Assembly (NCBI GenBank): GCA_034509495.1
Contig: CM067508.1
Location: forward strand, 34,046,244-34,110,243
Direction: 5' to 3'
Origin: Acestrorhynchus altus
Lineage: Eukaryota > Chordata > Actinopteri > Characiformes > Acestrorhynchidae
DNA length: 64,000 nt
The position numbers and the translations under genes were made by a program. This document shows positions 35,862 to 48,600 of the stretch, in pieces. Under the pieces are notes generated by a model. The model was not told where the DNA came from. It saw nothing but the letters and a program-made list of their open reading frames with translations, and ran no database searches. Each line of letters opens with the position of its first letter. Position 1 is the first letter of the stretch.

Positions 35862-38800
35862 CTGCGGACAGGGGCAGGGCAGAGGAGGAAGAGAGCGGGA
35901 AGACGGGAGAGGAAAGAAGAGGAGAGGAGAGAGAGATGAGTGAAGCCCACTGGGAAAAACATCCTTCACCAGCAGTTTTTCGTTCAGTTGCCGCGACTGA
36001 CAGATAACCGGTAATTCCAAAGCTACTGTTGAAATGGTGTGTGCAGTAAAGGAGAGATACTGAAATAAATAGGAAACAAAGCGTCTCCAATAAATACAGC
36101 GAGAAGACGACGGAGCAAGCGATAAACAAGTCTGCGGAGAACGAGAGCGACGGCAGCTCGCTCGTCTCCCGCGGGGACGAGAAGAGACCGGCAGAAACCC
36201 ACACTTCTGTAGAGACGTCACATCAGGATTTTCAAATAACTCTCAAAACATAACTCCCTGAAGCTCTTCCCGACACCTGCGCGCGTCACGCCCTCTCCGA
36301 ACCGCACTCCATCCTTTCACGGACGATTTTCACCGCCTTTAAAGCCAATCTCTTTCCTCGGCTTCAGCACAATCAGGCCGTAAGAACAGAGCTAGGTGTA
36401 ATAGGCTGCCTCTAAATGAGCTCTGTGGCAGGAGAGATAAGAAGCCCAGTGCTTTCAGGCGGTGGGGAGAACGGGGATGTGTGTGGGCGAGAGAGAGAGA
36501 CACACAGACAGGACGGCGGCCGTCCCTCAGGGCTCATCTCTTCCTCATGGTTGCTCAAGCCTGGCCCAGGCACTACAGGCTCTTACAGACAGCCCTGAGA
36601 TGACCACTGCACCTTAATTCCAGTGTCTTCTCTCACATACAGAGTGCCCACCCTCTCACCCTCATCTTAGTGCTCAGAGTGTTCAGAGGGTTAGAAGCTG
36701 TTCGTTATAGAACCAACCAGGTTCGCTTCACTGAACTCGTTCCATCCAGACCAGCTTTCAGGTACTGAACTCATCGCAGGCCACCCAGGAGAAAAAATCC
36801 TTGGGTGGGAAAAATAATGAACGTTCTTAACGGGAAAATGTAAGTGGTCACATGACGGCTCTGAAGTGCACCAGTGTTATCAGCGTAATGTGCAGCATAC
36901 CGTTGTTACAGCGATTAACATAGTACGCTGTTGGCAGCGATAGATGGAAGTGACAGGAAAGGTCTGGGACCTACACCAACCATGGAGTGGGAGAACCAAC
37001 ATGGAGACTTTCAGCAAGCAGTGATGCCCAGCATGAGTCATCCTGTTAGGGTCCACACCATTGGCAGACCGCACGAGGAAGGCCTACATAAAAACGTAAA
37101 CGTGCACATAGAACTCACACACTAGGGGGCAGTGAGCATACGTGCCCCGGAGTGGTGGGCAGCCCTATCCACGGTCCCCGGGGAGACGTTGGGGATTTAA
37201 GAGCCTTTCATAGAGGCACTTCAGACATGTCCTGCCAGTTCAGGGAATTGAACCAGCAGCTTTCCAGTCACAAAGCAGGTCCTCAAACCACCAGACCACA
37301 GCTGCCCTTAAACACCGTTCCCTGTGGGATTGAATCAGGACCACTGTATTGATACACTAACATTGCCGCTGCATCGCGTACGCAAACCGTTACAACAACT
37401 GACGTTAACACCATGCCAACGTTGCCAAAGGCTGCAATGGTGTGGAGACAATCAGAATGGCAGCGAGTCATCTTCAGTGACAATTCCCACTTTTGTCTTG
37501 GTGGAGACGACCAACGAATCCCTGTGCGCTATTCCAAAAGTCACGTCACCAGACCTGTCCCTGATTGAAAATGTATGGGACACTGTTGGACGTCTGTGTG
37601 TTTAACATTGCCCATGTCCGTCTAAATGCATCGCTCCCTCCCCATACTGATGAGACAATTTCTTAACCCTGGTCCTGGAAGCAACCCCTGTCCTGCACAT
37701 TTTAGTGGATTCCCTGCTTGAACTGATTTATCAGTATTTCCTAATCAGTACGAACTAATTTAGTGCTCTTTAATCAACTGCACTGACCAATAAAATACCA
37801 GAACTTGTTGACAGAGTGATTTCAAAGTGCAAACCATACAGAAGGGGAGCTTCTTCTCCCAGTTTCTACCTATAAATCACTTCATAATCATCTGCCTGTG
37901 TTAACGCCGCTGTGGGCTCAACCATCCAATCAGCAACATTAATCACAGGAAAATGACAACACCCTACATCAAGCAACCACGGCTGCTGTGCAGAGGTGTT
38001 ACACGGACTTCGGGGGGGTATTTTAATCACTCAGGTGGGCAACATAGTACAATATGAGCACTGCTCTTGCCCCTATTCGTTCGACCAGGATGGTGGTGGT
38101 GGTCTCCCTTCATTGACTTGAATGCACAAAATTAGGGAACACCTCAGTCAATCCCTAGACATGCTGCTGTTGCTTCTTCCATCTCCAGCCTGTAAGATCC
38201 CTACCAGCACCCTAAATAATCTCAAAAACATGTCCAGCCATAGGGTCAGGACTCTGCTGTAAGTCCCCAGCTGAAGACTTTGTTCATTAGAGCGAGTGAA
38301 AGTCCAGGGGGCCTAAAAACTGACCTCTCGCTCTTGAGCACGGCAATGGAAGCTGGCCTGCGTTTGGTCAGGCTCGTGTATAATGATTCTGACAATCGGT
38401 GTAACATAGATGAGCGTGTGACAGCGAGCGGACGTGTCCTTACCCGTGTACTCCGGGAAACAGATACTCAAGGGCGATTTCTTGATCTTTTCAGCGAACA
38501 GGTCTTTCTTGTTGAGGAAGAGAATGATGGAAGTGTCAATGAAGAATTTGTTGTTGCAGATGGAGTCGAACAGCATGAGAGACTCGTGCATGCGATTCTG
38601 CAGGAGAGGAACAGAATGGAGGGATAGACAGAGAGAGGGAGAACGCAGAAAAGGTTAGCCCGAAAAAATGAGAGCAAAAGGAGTTAAAGGCCAAGGCAGA
38701 GGGCACACTGTGGTTCTCAACGTAAAGAAGAGCATACAGGAGAACGGAAGCAGCCCTGACCGGTCTCGTGGTCAGGGTTGACTTCTGCCGAGGCTATTTA

Positions 38801-41800
38801 ACCTACCGTCAGTGTACAGAGATCAGCCATAACATTATGACCACCTCCATTTCCACACTCACTGTCCATTTAAGTAAACTCCAATGACCATACTGGAGCA
38901 CTGTCACTCTATAATTCCAGACTGTAGTTCATCTGTTTCTCTGCAGACTTTACTCTCCTCCTTTCACCCTGATCTTCAATGATCAGGACCCCATAGGACC
39001 ACCACAGAGCAGCTAGGGTGGTATGAGTAGATCAGACAGCAGTGCTGCTGGAGTGTTTAAACCCTTCAGGGTCACTGCTGGACTGAGAACAGTCCACCAA
39101 CCAGAAATATCCAGCCGACAGCGTCCTTGTGATGAAGGACTAGAGGACGACCAACACAAACTGTGAAAACTGTGAGCTTCCGCCTCTGACTTTACATCTA
39201 CAAGGTGGAGCAACCAGGTAGGAGGGAGAGTGGACAGTAAGTGGACACAGCACTGTCCGTGTTGCCGCACACTACAGTCTGTAAATAAAGAACTACAAAG
39301 TGCTCCGGTATGGTCAGTGGAGCTGATAAAAAAAAAAACACGGAGGTGGCCATAATGGTCAGAATGAATGCAGCTTGTAGAGTCGGTGCGCGAGTGCACA
39401 CGTGGGACTGAAGGAGGACGGGAGGGACAGAGGGAAAGAAAGAGGAGACATTAAAAGCCCACGCGTGGTGTTTTGAGTGGCACTTCGTTTATTTATTTCA
39501 TATAAATACACAAATGCAAATACACATCCATTGTTCAATAAATAATTAAGAGCAGTGAAAGACGAGACACAATAACAACAGCAGAGAGACATCAAACTGA
39601 AAGAGACACAAACACTCTGATCACACCCAGACGAACACAACAGGGTGTACGACTTCTAATTGACGAATCTAATCGGTTGAATGATACTTTGGAATGTACG
39701 TGGGGACAGATGGCACTCTGCATTTGGCACTTACGCACCTACACTCGTTACATCCTTAATCCAGATTCCTCTAATCGAATCTAGATTTCTCTCACTTCGC
39801 AGCTCATCATGTGTTCAATAATGACGCGTTACTGGCACTCGGAGCGAAGACGGCGCCTTTGAGGTGCTGGAGAAATAAAGACGATGACCATCAAAGACGT
39901 TCACAAACCCCTGGATTCTGCAGAACGACATAAAAGGAGCTGCTGCCCGTCGCTACTGTTTTACAGTCCCGTTGCAATCTTTCAGTAAATGCGTTTTCCA
40001 AAGCTGAAAAATCCCATTCCAGCAGGTAATATTTTGTAAAATATATCATTTATATCCAATTATACAGTGACAGCAGACTGGCCACAGCACCGGCTGCTGG
40101 AGTCCAGGTTAGAACCACAGGATCAACCAGCCACTTAGTCAATGAACAGTCTGCTGACTCAATTTCCTGGCCTGAAAACGTCATTTCCGCAAGTTCGCAG
40201 GTTGACATCGAACTTCCGCATTTGCCACGTCATCATTCTCTCGACCAGAAACGCAAAACTGTACTGGCGTCAAACATCAGGGCTAGATTTAAAGCCACAA
40301 AACAAGCTCCCGAGAGCGTGCGAGCGAGTAAAAGGGAGAGAGCGAGAGAGAGAACAGAAAAGGCGAGATGTTGAACAACAACAAGAGCTGGGAAAAGGTT
40401 GCCGCGGCATGAAATTGGTGTCACAGTTGGATGGGTATGGGGGTTGAGGGTTTGTTTTGTCTCTGGAGGAGGAGTGATAATGACCCCTCCAGCTGAGAAA
40501 CCGAGAGCACGCAGAGTCAGAATGCGCATCTTGTCTGTCACGGATCTGTGTACGGTACACACTTCCACATCGCTCATCAGCCAGAGAAACTTCTGCACAT
40601 TGCATCAACAGCAGAACCTCAAATGGACAGTTGTTTGCGCTACTTGGCGAACGCTCTCATCCAGACAACTGAACCGTTATCAACGCAACTTTCCAATTCC
40701 AAACCTGGTTCTGGGACAACCCTGCCCAGCAGAATCAAGCCTTTTCCCTATTCTAACATCTACTGCACCCACCCAACCACCCATCACACAACCCCCCAGT
40801 TCCAAATATCACACTTTCAGTCCTGTGGTCCTCGTGTCCCGCTGTTCTAGACCAGGCGTGTCTCAGGGCGCCTTCACCGAGCTTACAGCACTGAAGCAAA
40901 CTGGATCCCCTTCCACCCAAAGAGTCCAGCTCCAGACCCAACGTGAACCTGACCAGGATGAAGCAGATAAGACGACCAATTGTTCTACTTTCCCTGAGAG
41001 AGGGAGGACACTTAAGGTCTCTTGGACTCCCTGCCTCGGGTGGCTGAGCCATCATCGGAGACTCGACTGCTGCCGATGGTGTGCTACATCAAAGTCGTCC
41101 AATTTCCACCCAGTATCTTGGACTTGCTCATCACATGACAAGTGCTGGGAGGCTGAAGGCTAGTGTGAGCACTGCTGCAACTGCTGTTCCATGCACTTGG
41201 AGAAGAACACTAACTGCCAAGTCTGTTACATCAATCAACATATGCCTACAACCACTAGTTTCGTAACGCGTGATGGGGGGAGAGGGAGGGCAAGGCTGTG
41301 CTCTCTGGCCACGAATGGCTGCAGCATCACTGGGGATAAAACCGGCTCCCAACAATATGGTTGGGCTTACGGACAGCTGTGCCACTAAGGAGTCCGTACT
41401 CGATGCACCTTAAGAGCGAAGCTTTCCCATTTGTGCAAATATCCTGTTCGATCTCGGAAAAAAAGTGGCGGCGACCTAAACCTGGGTAAGGTCCAGGACT
41501 ACCCTGGGAAACGCAAGACGCCGAACATCAGTGCCAAATATAGCAGTGCCTTATAGTTGCTGAACGGCACTGCAGCTCCACACCCCCATATACACCCCCC
41601 ACCCACATCAACACCACCCACCAACTGAACCTGGAATTCTTGAGCTCCGCAAGCAAATAATCTTGGGCTTGTGATGACAGGCAAGGCAGCCTTATCAACA
41701 AACATCCTGGAACAAGCAATCATGGACATGTGAGGGAACAAAAACAGAGACTGATTGGAGGCTTGCACTGGGCTAAATTATAAACTACGGCCAAAATAAA

Positions 41801-42226
41801 CCGCACACAACCTGAGGCGCACCAGCTGAGCCAGTCTGACACTATGATTAAACTGTACCGATTGACACAGATGGATCGTGCTTGGCAGTCAGACGTGGTC
41901 CATTTAAGGCTGGTCTAGTCTAGCGCGGATCAACAGCAGCCGGTTCAGAACTGGTCCGAGATAAAAAAGGAGCCAGATTTACCCATACTGCGATCTTTCC
42001 TCATCCAGACACACTCAGACAGTTATATACACCGTAACATATCAGTCACAAAAAACGAATATGATCAGTAATATGCATGCACACACACACTCCCATAATT
42101 ACAGGTGCGGATACTGATCACTGCTGATATCGTAGTTAAAGGTTCTGCATTTAGCGTTTTTAAAGGCGTTATTATTCACGATCTAAGCATCGAGTGTTCT
42201 TTTCATGAAGCTCTGAATCTTTAAGT

Positions 42227-42257
<31 letters not shown>

Positions 42258-45200
42258 GGGGGGGGTCTGAAAACTGTCCCACAGCATAATAATCTGATTA
42301 CTCAGAGGGTTAAACATAAAGACGACCCTTCTTGTTTTCAAGTCGTTGAGACAGCACTATTTTAGTAGTAGACGAGCTCACGGCATAAGCTGTCGGGCGT
42401 AACGTTAATGCCATTTAAAGGTCACCCGCAGAGTTTCATCAACATTCAAGTCTCGACAATACCCAGAAATTCTTATCGGCTGTGGCACTCGAAATATCGC
42501 ACAGCCTTGAAGGACCATCATGTACAAAAGACACGGCAACGGTGGCCGTGGAGGACAAACAGCGCTACGTGTTTCGTACTTTGTTGTCCACCGGTACAGA
42601 CAGGACCACCTGCTTCTGATGGTGTCTTTTGAATCAGGCGAAGAAAATCATTTAGGACTGATCTGATTGTGGGAAAGGAAATGGGAAGCTTACAGGATAA
42701 GGGCAGTTTGGCAAATGAACTCGTTCATCCAGTCTCCTAGATTGTATTGCAGCCCAATGAGAGGGTGGATCAAAAATTGAGCCTTAAACCTGACAAATTA
42801 TGCAAGAATCATAAGTTGGGTCCTGATCTTAGGACTAAATTTAGCTTGTCCCCTTACAGTGACCGGAATGGACATTCATTTTCACTCCATCTACCAACCA
42901 CCACTGAACAGGACAAAGGAGACAAAACAGGAACGACGATATCCAAGACCAGTGCAGTGGGTGCAGCATCCTCAGGCCGACCCCCGTCAGTAGAGGCCGC
43001 AGAAGCGCAGGTTGTTGGCGATGATGACGTCAGTGACCGCGTCGAAGACGAACTGGATGTTGTTGGTGTCCGTGGCACAGGTGATGTGAGCGTACACCTC
43101 CTTGTGGAAGGACTTGTTCTTGCTTTCGTACTGCGACTGGATGTACTCCACCCCCTCCGTGAACATGTTCAGGCCTGGAGCGCAAGATGCGGCAGAGAGA
43201 AAGGCCAAGAACAGTGGGAGGACGGAGGAACGATGGAGCAGAGAAGAACAGGAGCAAAAATAATAGGAGTGGAAAAATAATAATGAAGCAGTGGCAGGAA
43301 AGCAGTGGAGGAGGGGGGGAAGCAAAAGGTGTGTAATGAAAATCAGACTGTAAAAATGATGTATTATGTAACAGGCTGCAAGTGTGATACGGTAGCAGTC
43401 TGATGAAATATGGTAGTACAATAATACGCTAATGCTGTGGCAGGATGAGTGGGTATGAGGCTGCATAAAATGCAGAATACAGAAATGGAGGGGGTGGCCA
43501 ACTTGGCGGCATTCCTTTCAAAGCCAGATCGGAAAACCGGGAACCTTTCCGGGCAATGGACAAGTGGTCATCTAAAGAGGAGTGAAAACTCCCAGCAAGG
43601 ACGTACTTCACTGGGGTTTGTAGGGCTGACCGCCCAGTACAGAGGGATTTTTAACACTCATCTCTTTCACCAACTCCCTCCTTCAAGCTACTCCCCCGTT
43701 CCGACCGGATGGAGAGGACAGCACCTCGGGCCGGGTGAAGAATTTACCTGTATACTCAGGGAAGCAGATAGTTAAAGGTGATTTCTTTATTTTCTCCTCA
43801 AATATGTCCTTCTTGTTAAGGAACAGAATGATGGAGGTGTTTGTGAACCATTTGTTGTTGCAGATGCTGTCGAACAGCTTCAGTGACTCGTGCATGCGGT
43901 TCTGTGGGATGAAAAGAGGAGACGCTGTCAGACGGTGACCCAGCACTCTACACGAGCAAACTCAGGTACAATCACAGCTTCAATGTGCAACCAGAATAAA
44001 ATGCATGAAGAAACAAGCAGGGAAAGGACAGGAGACCATAGAGAGAATCTTACCGTCTGTAAATAATCCCCTAATCAGAAAACCACAGCCCCACGGCACA
44101 GTGACAGTCACGTGGAAAAGTCAGGACACGTGATCTTCGTTTGAACTATGCTGAGAGATGGAGGTGATGGAACTAAATGCTGTAGACTGTAAACGGGGAT
44201 TTTAGAAGATCTCAGAACAATTAGAAATGTTCCACCGTCTGGAAAATGATCAACAAGCGGAGAACATCAAAAACAACATGTCCATGTCAGACCACCTGCG
44301 CAAGTTCAGCGCAAGAGCAGAGGGCTCTCACCGCGGTTGATGTCAAAGTTCAACATCTACCACCAGGGCAGGACTACAGTTCGCCAGAACACACCATGAC
44401 AAAGGACCAGGACTTCTGGAACTGTGAAGCATGGTGGTGGAAGTGTGATGGTTTGGAGCTGCTCTGCTGCAGCAGGGTGTGGAGATCTCTCCATCATTGA
44501 AACCACTACGAGATCTTTATTGTATCAGAGGGGGCTTGAGGAGAACGTAAGAGCGTCTGTACAAAGACTGACGCTGAAACATCACAGAGCGGAAAGAATT
44601 CCGCACGGAGGAGTGGGAACGTCTTCCAGTCGATGTCAGAGACGGTAGACGGTTCTAGAAACATCTCAGCTATTAGGACAGATGTTTAAAAGACGTTTCT
44701 TCCGTTTTCTTCATGTGTTTAGTTCCATCACCTCCATCCCTCAACATATTTAAACTGAAGATCAAAGGGGGCATCTAAACTATTTCAACGTAACATATTA
44801 GTTGTAAAACAATCATTTACACCAATTTACATTTTAGGTTAAAAACAAGGTTCTGAGTAGAATAATTCTATCAGCGTAGCTGGAAGCAGGCACTCTGCTC
44901 ATCGTTTCAGCAGAACTGTGAGGATTCAAAGATCAAATCCGATTGGAGGTAGTGTTAGAGTTTATCCCCTTCCCGCTGACCCCCCCCCAATGTCCACAAC
45001 ACTGCTCGAAGACCCCGAACAGTCGGGATTTTATTTATTTATTTATTTTTTACACAGAGGTGCCGATGAACAGACGAGCGCTGCTTCCAGCTCGTGTTAG
45101 TTTCACAGAGATTTGCTGGTGGCAATGGCAGCAGAGTTCATACCTGTTGTAACGTTCTGGTGGATGGGGCGTCTGCAGAACCCGCTTTGAGGTTTTTGTG

Positions 45201-45643
45201 ATTGGCGATTGGTTAGAGAGCAGAGCCGACGGCGAGAAGTGGCAGGAGAGGAGCCGAGACGATCGGAGGGAGAGGCGGAGACGCAGAGGAGGCGGCAGGG
45301 AGCCGCGAGAGAAGGCCGGCATGACCACACAGGCGTCATATCACAACAGAACTCTCCCCCGCCCTCCCAACCCCGCCCAGAAACACACATTGTCCTCACA
45401 GCTAGAGCGAAGGACAGGCAGGACAGTTCCAGGTATCGCAGCGTGAGGAGCAGCGCGGCTCCAGAGGGAAGCGACAGTCAAAAAAGTCACACAGCCTCAT
45501 GCAGATCACAGTGACGTGGTGCTGGGTGTTAGTGTGGGGAGCTGTGCAGAGGGTGTGTGTTTAGGAGAACAAGAAGGGAGGGGAAGAGAGAGGGAGAGGG
45601 GGTGAGAAAGGAATGGAGAGAGTGAGGGAGGTGGAAGAGAAAC

Positions 45644-45693
<50 letters not shown>

Positions 45694-48600
45694 CACAGAA
45701 GACCACCACAAAAAGAAGGTAGTGTGTACGGGAAGAAAGGTGGAGTGAACGGGAAGAAAGAAGAGTGTGTGAAAGAGTGCACAGGGAAAGTGTGTGGTTA
45801 AGGGTGTCCTTTAAAAACACAGCTCATACTGATTGCTTCCATCTCCTCTACACTGTCCTCTTTCATCACCTTAATCCAGCAGGACACTAGGCTGGACCGT
45901 ACACCACTCCGTAAATCCACCGCGGGCTTTCACCTTAATGCGCTCTGACGTTTGGTCATTACTGTATGTAACAGTGTGGCTCGTGTAGGTTGTGCCGATA
46001 TGGGATCGACCACGCCTCTCTCTGAAGGTGACGCGATACAACTGCATTTGTATGCAAACCATGAGACGATTATTTAGGATTTCAAACGATTTCCTGATGA
46101 TCTCGCTCTCTAGGAGCATCTCTGATTAAGGTAAGACTGCGATGGTAGATGCTGTTCACGGTATGATGACCATTCTTATACTCTGAACAACCATAACATC
46201 ATGTCCACCTCCTCATCTCTACACTCACCGCAGTCACACCGACATGATGGTGGTGTGTTAGTGTGTGTTGCTCTGGTACGAGTGGATCAGACGCAGCAGT
46301 GCTGCTGGAGTGTTTAAACACTGTGTCCACTCACTGTCCACTCTATGAGACACTCCTACCGAGTGTAGACGTAAAGTCAGAGACTGAAGCTTCCGCTTCG
46401 TCAGAGCTCACAGGAGGCTGTTGGCTGGATATTTCTGGTTGGTGGACTGTTCGGAGGGTTTAAACACAACGTCTCGTCCACTCGTACCAGAGCAACACAC
46501 ACTAACACACCACCACCATGTCAGTGTGACTGCAGTGCTGAGAATGACCCACCACCCACATCATAGCTGCTCTGTGGTGGTCCTGTGGGGTCCTGATCAT
46601 TGAAGATCAGAGTGAAAGGAGGAGAATAAAGTCTACAGAGAAACAGATGAACTACAGTCTGGAATGATAGAACCACAAAGAGCTCCTGTGTGGAGGAAGA
46701 CAAGGAGGTGGTCATAATTTAATGGCTGATCTGTTTACATAAAGGAAGAAAAGCAGGTGTTTTGGGCTGAACATTTTCATTTTCATGAAAACAACGTATT
46801 TTCAAACATAAATGAACATTATAGATGATTTCATTATGGATCATCAGATGATTAACAGTGTGTTTGGTTACTTAAGTACAAACCAGTAAACCAGTACAAC
46901 CCTAGATCAGAGACACACTCAGTTTTATGAAGCAGTGAGAGACAGTGCTGTGAAACAAGCATTTGCCCCTTATTAATCATTTTCTCTATTATTTGGAAAA
47001 TCAGGCAGGACGTCAGAGAGGACACGCAAGTATCTAAAGGGGAGCCTCTCGTCCCTATGAGGCGGATTCAACATGTAGGGGGTGCAATCAGATTAAAACA
47101 CAGGGGTAACTGCTTTCAACACCCCACATTTAATAATTAGAGGTCATATGACCATGACCGGCACAATCGCCCATCGGGCTTGGTGGTTGATATGGTTCTC
47201 TTTGTCGAAGTGCCTCTTCACGAATCCCCTTGAAGCGATTTGAGGAGGACCAGAGATCAGATCTCTGGGACGCTCCCGGGCTCAAAAACGCTTCCCCAAA
47301 CGTACCGAACTCGGCAGTCGCTCCCGGCTCTGGTTTAAAGATCTAAAGGCTGTGACGGATCCACAGTGATAGAGAAAATCGGAGCAAATACTTTCCCCAC
47401 GACACTGAAACAGGCTGCAGATCAAGACTTTCAGTCTTTCCCAAACAAACATGAAAGAAAGTAATGAAACCATGAACTACGCAGGAAACGCTCTGTGGCG
47501 TGTGGTCTGTGCGGGACTCACCGTGGTCTCGTCTTCGTGCAGCACCTGATCGTATCCGCTCAGCGCCACGCAAAAGATGATGGCGGTTACATCCTCGAAG
47601 CAGTGTATCCACTTCTTCCTTTCTGACCTCTGGCCTCCCACATCAAACAGCCTAGAAGGACATGACACGGCATGATTGTAAACACACCCCCTCCACGCTC
47701 GGCGGGACGTGAGGAGTTACGTAAGGAGAACTGACCCTGACGTGACTGCACTGCAAGTGTGGTTTGTTAGAACACTGCCGTTCGGACCCCCTGATCAGGA
47801 GAGTACGGGTCCGCTGCCAGATGAAATGTGGTTTGATCGTAATACAGAAGAACCCTGCTAACATGTCCATGAGGGACCTATATCGCTACCCCAACTGGGA
47901 GACAGAACGTTTTGTCATCGGGTTCCCTCTTGGTCCCACTTAGGGATGTCAATCAGGGTCCCTGATGGAACCAGGAGGGAACCAGTGCAACGAGGGGCTA
48001 GATGGGACCACCAGCTGATACACAAACCCACTCAGAGCCCATGCCCAGCTGGAACCCACCTAGCACACGTTCCACCTTCGTGAGCTCATTTTTTATTAAC
48101 TAGTTTTTGTTCCCCGTCGAAAACGAGCCAATTAGATCTGATTATAAATCAAAATCAGTGTGAAAGATCTCTGGGAGGGATTATGGCCGCTGGAGGTCTC
48201 CAATCCAGTCAAAGGAACCCCGTTACGGACAGGGATTGAGACATTGAGACATTAAGACTCACAATACTGTCAGTGTTTACTTCTACAAATTAGGCTAGAA
48301 CACCACCTTAAAGCACTGCTTCCCAAGCTCGGTTCTTGGGGACCCCACGCGCTGTCCTCATACGCGAGTTCACTGATGACCTAACGAGCTGAATCAGGAC
48401 AGAAATAGTCACAGAATTATTCCCGTTTCTACAGCGATGGACTCCTGAATAAGCCATCGTCCAAAAAAAGTCTGAAACGTGCTCCACACCTCATACTAAT
48501 TATTCCCGTCTTCAAATTTAGTCGATGGCGCTTGTCCACTGTGGTCCCTGACCCTATTTAATACAGTACGGCTAGTATCTAGGCCAGAGAATTTGAGCTT

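Larger units (their letters stand above)
35862..38443. other. gnao1 intron between exons 7A and 8A
   Basis: About 2.6 kb. It holds a broken Tc1-like transposase (37320-37605) next to a V-SINE-like copy (37114-37307). No further exon is recognised. Confidence 0.75.
38598..42986. other. gnao1: gnao1 interval between 8B stop and exon 7A
   Basis: About 4.4 kb. It serves as 3' UTR of the GoB transcript for an unknown distance below 42987 and as intron for GoA. It holds foldback MITE copy C (38821-39361), (GT)n at 42227-42254 and otherwise unassigned DNA. A plus-strand open frame of 254 codons at 40399-41163 has no recognisable domain. Confidence 0.6.
43902..47521. other. gnao1 intron 6 (exon 6 to 7B)
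   Basis: About 3.6 kb. It contains a Tc1-type element relic (44126-44770), a GA tract (45647-45689) and the full-length foldback MITE copy D (46187-46731). The remainder is unassigned. Confidence 0.8.

Noticed and set aside
40399..41163. 254-codon plus-strand open frame
   Set aside because: Longest non-repeat frame, but no domain is recognisable. It lies antisense in the gnao1 GoB 3' UTR or intron, and overlapping frames on both strands are similarly open.
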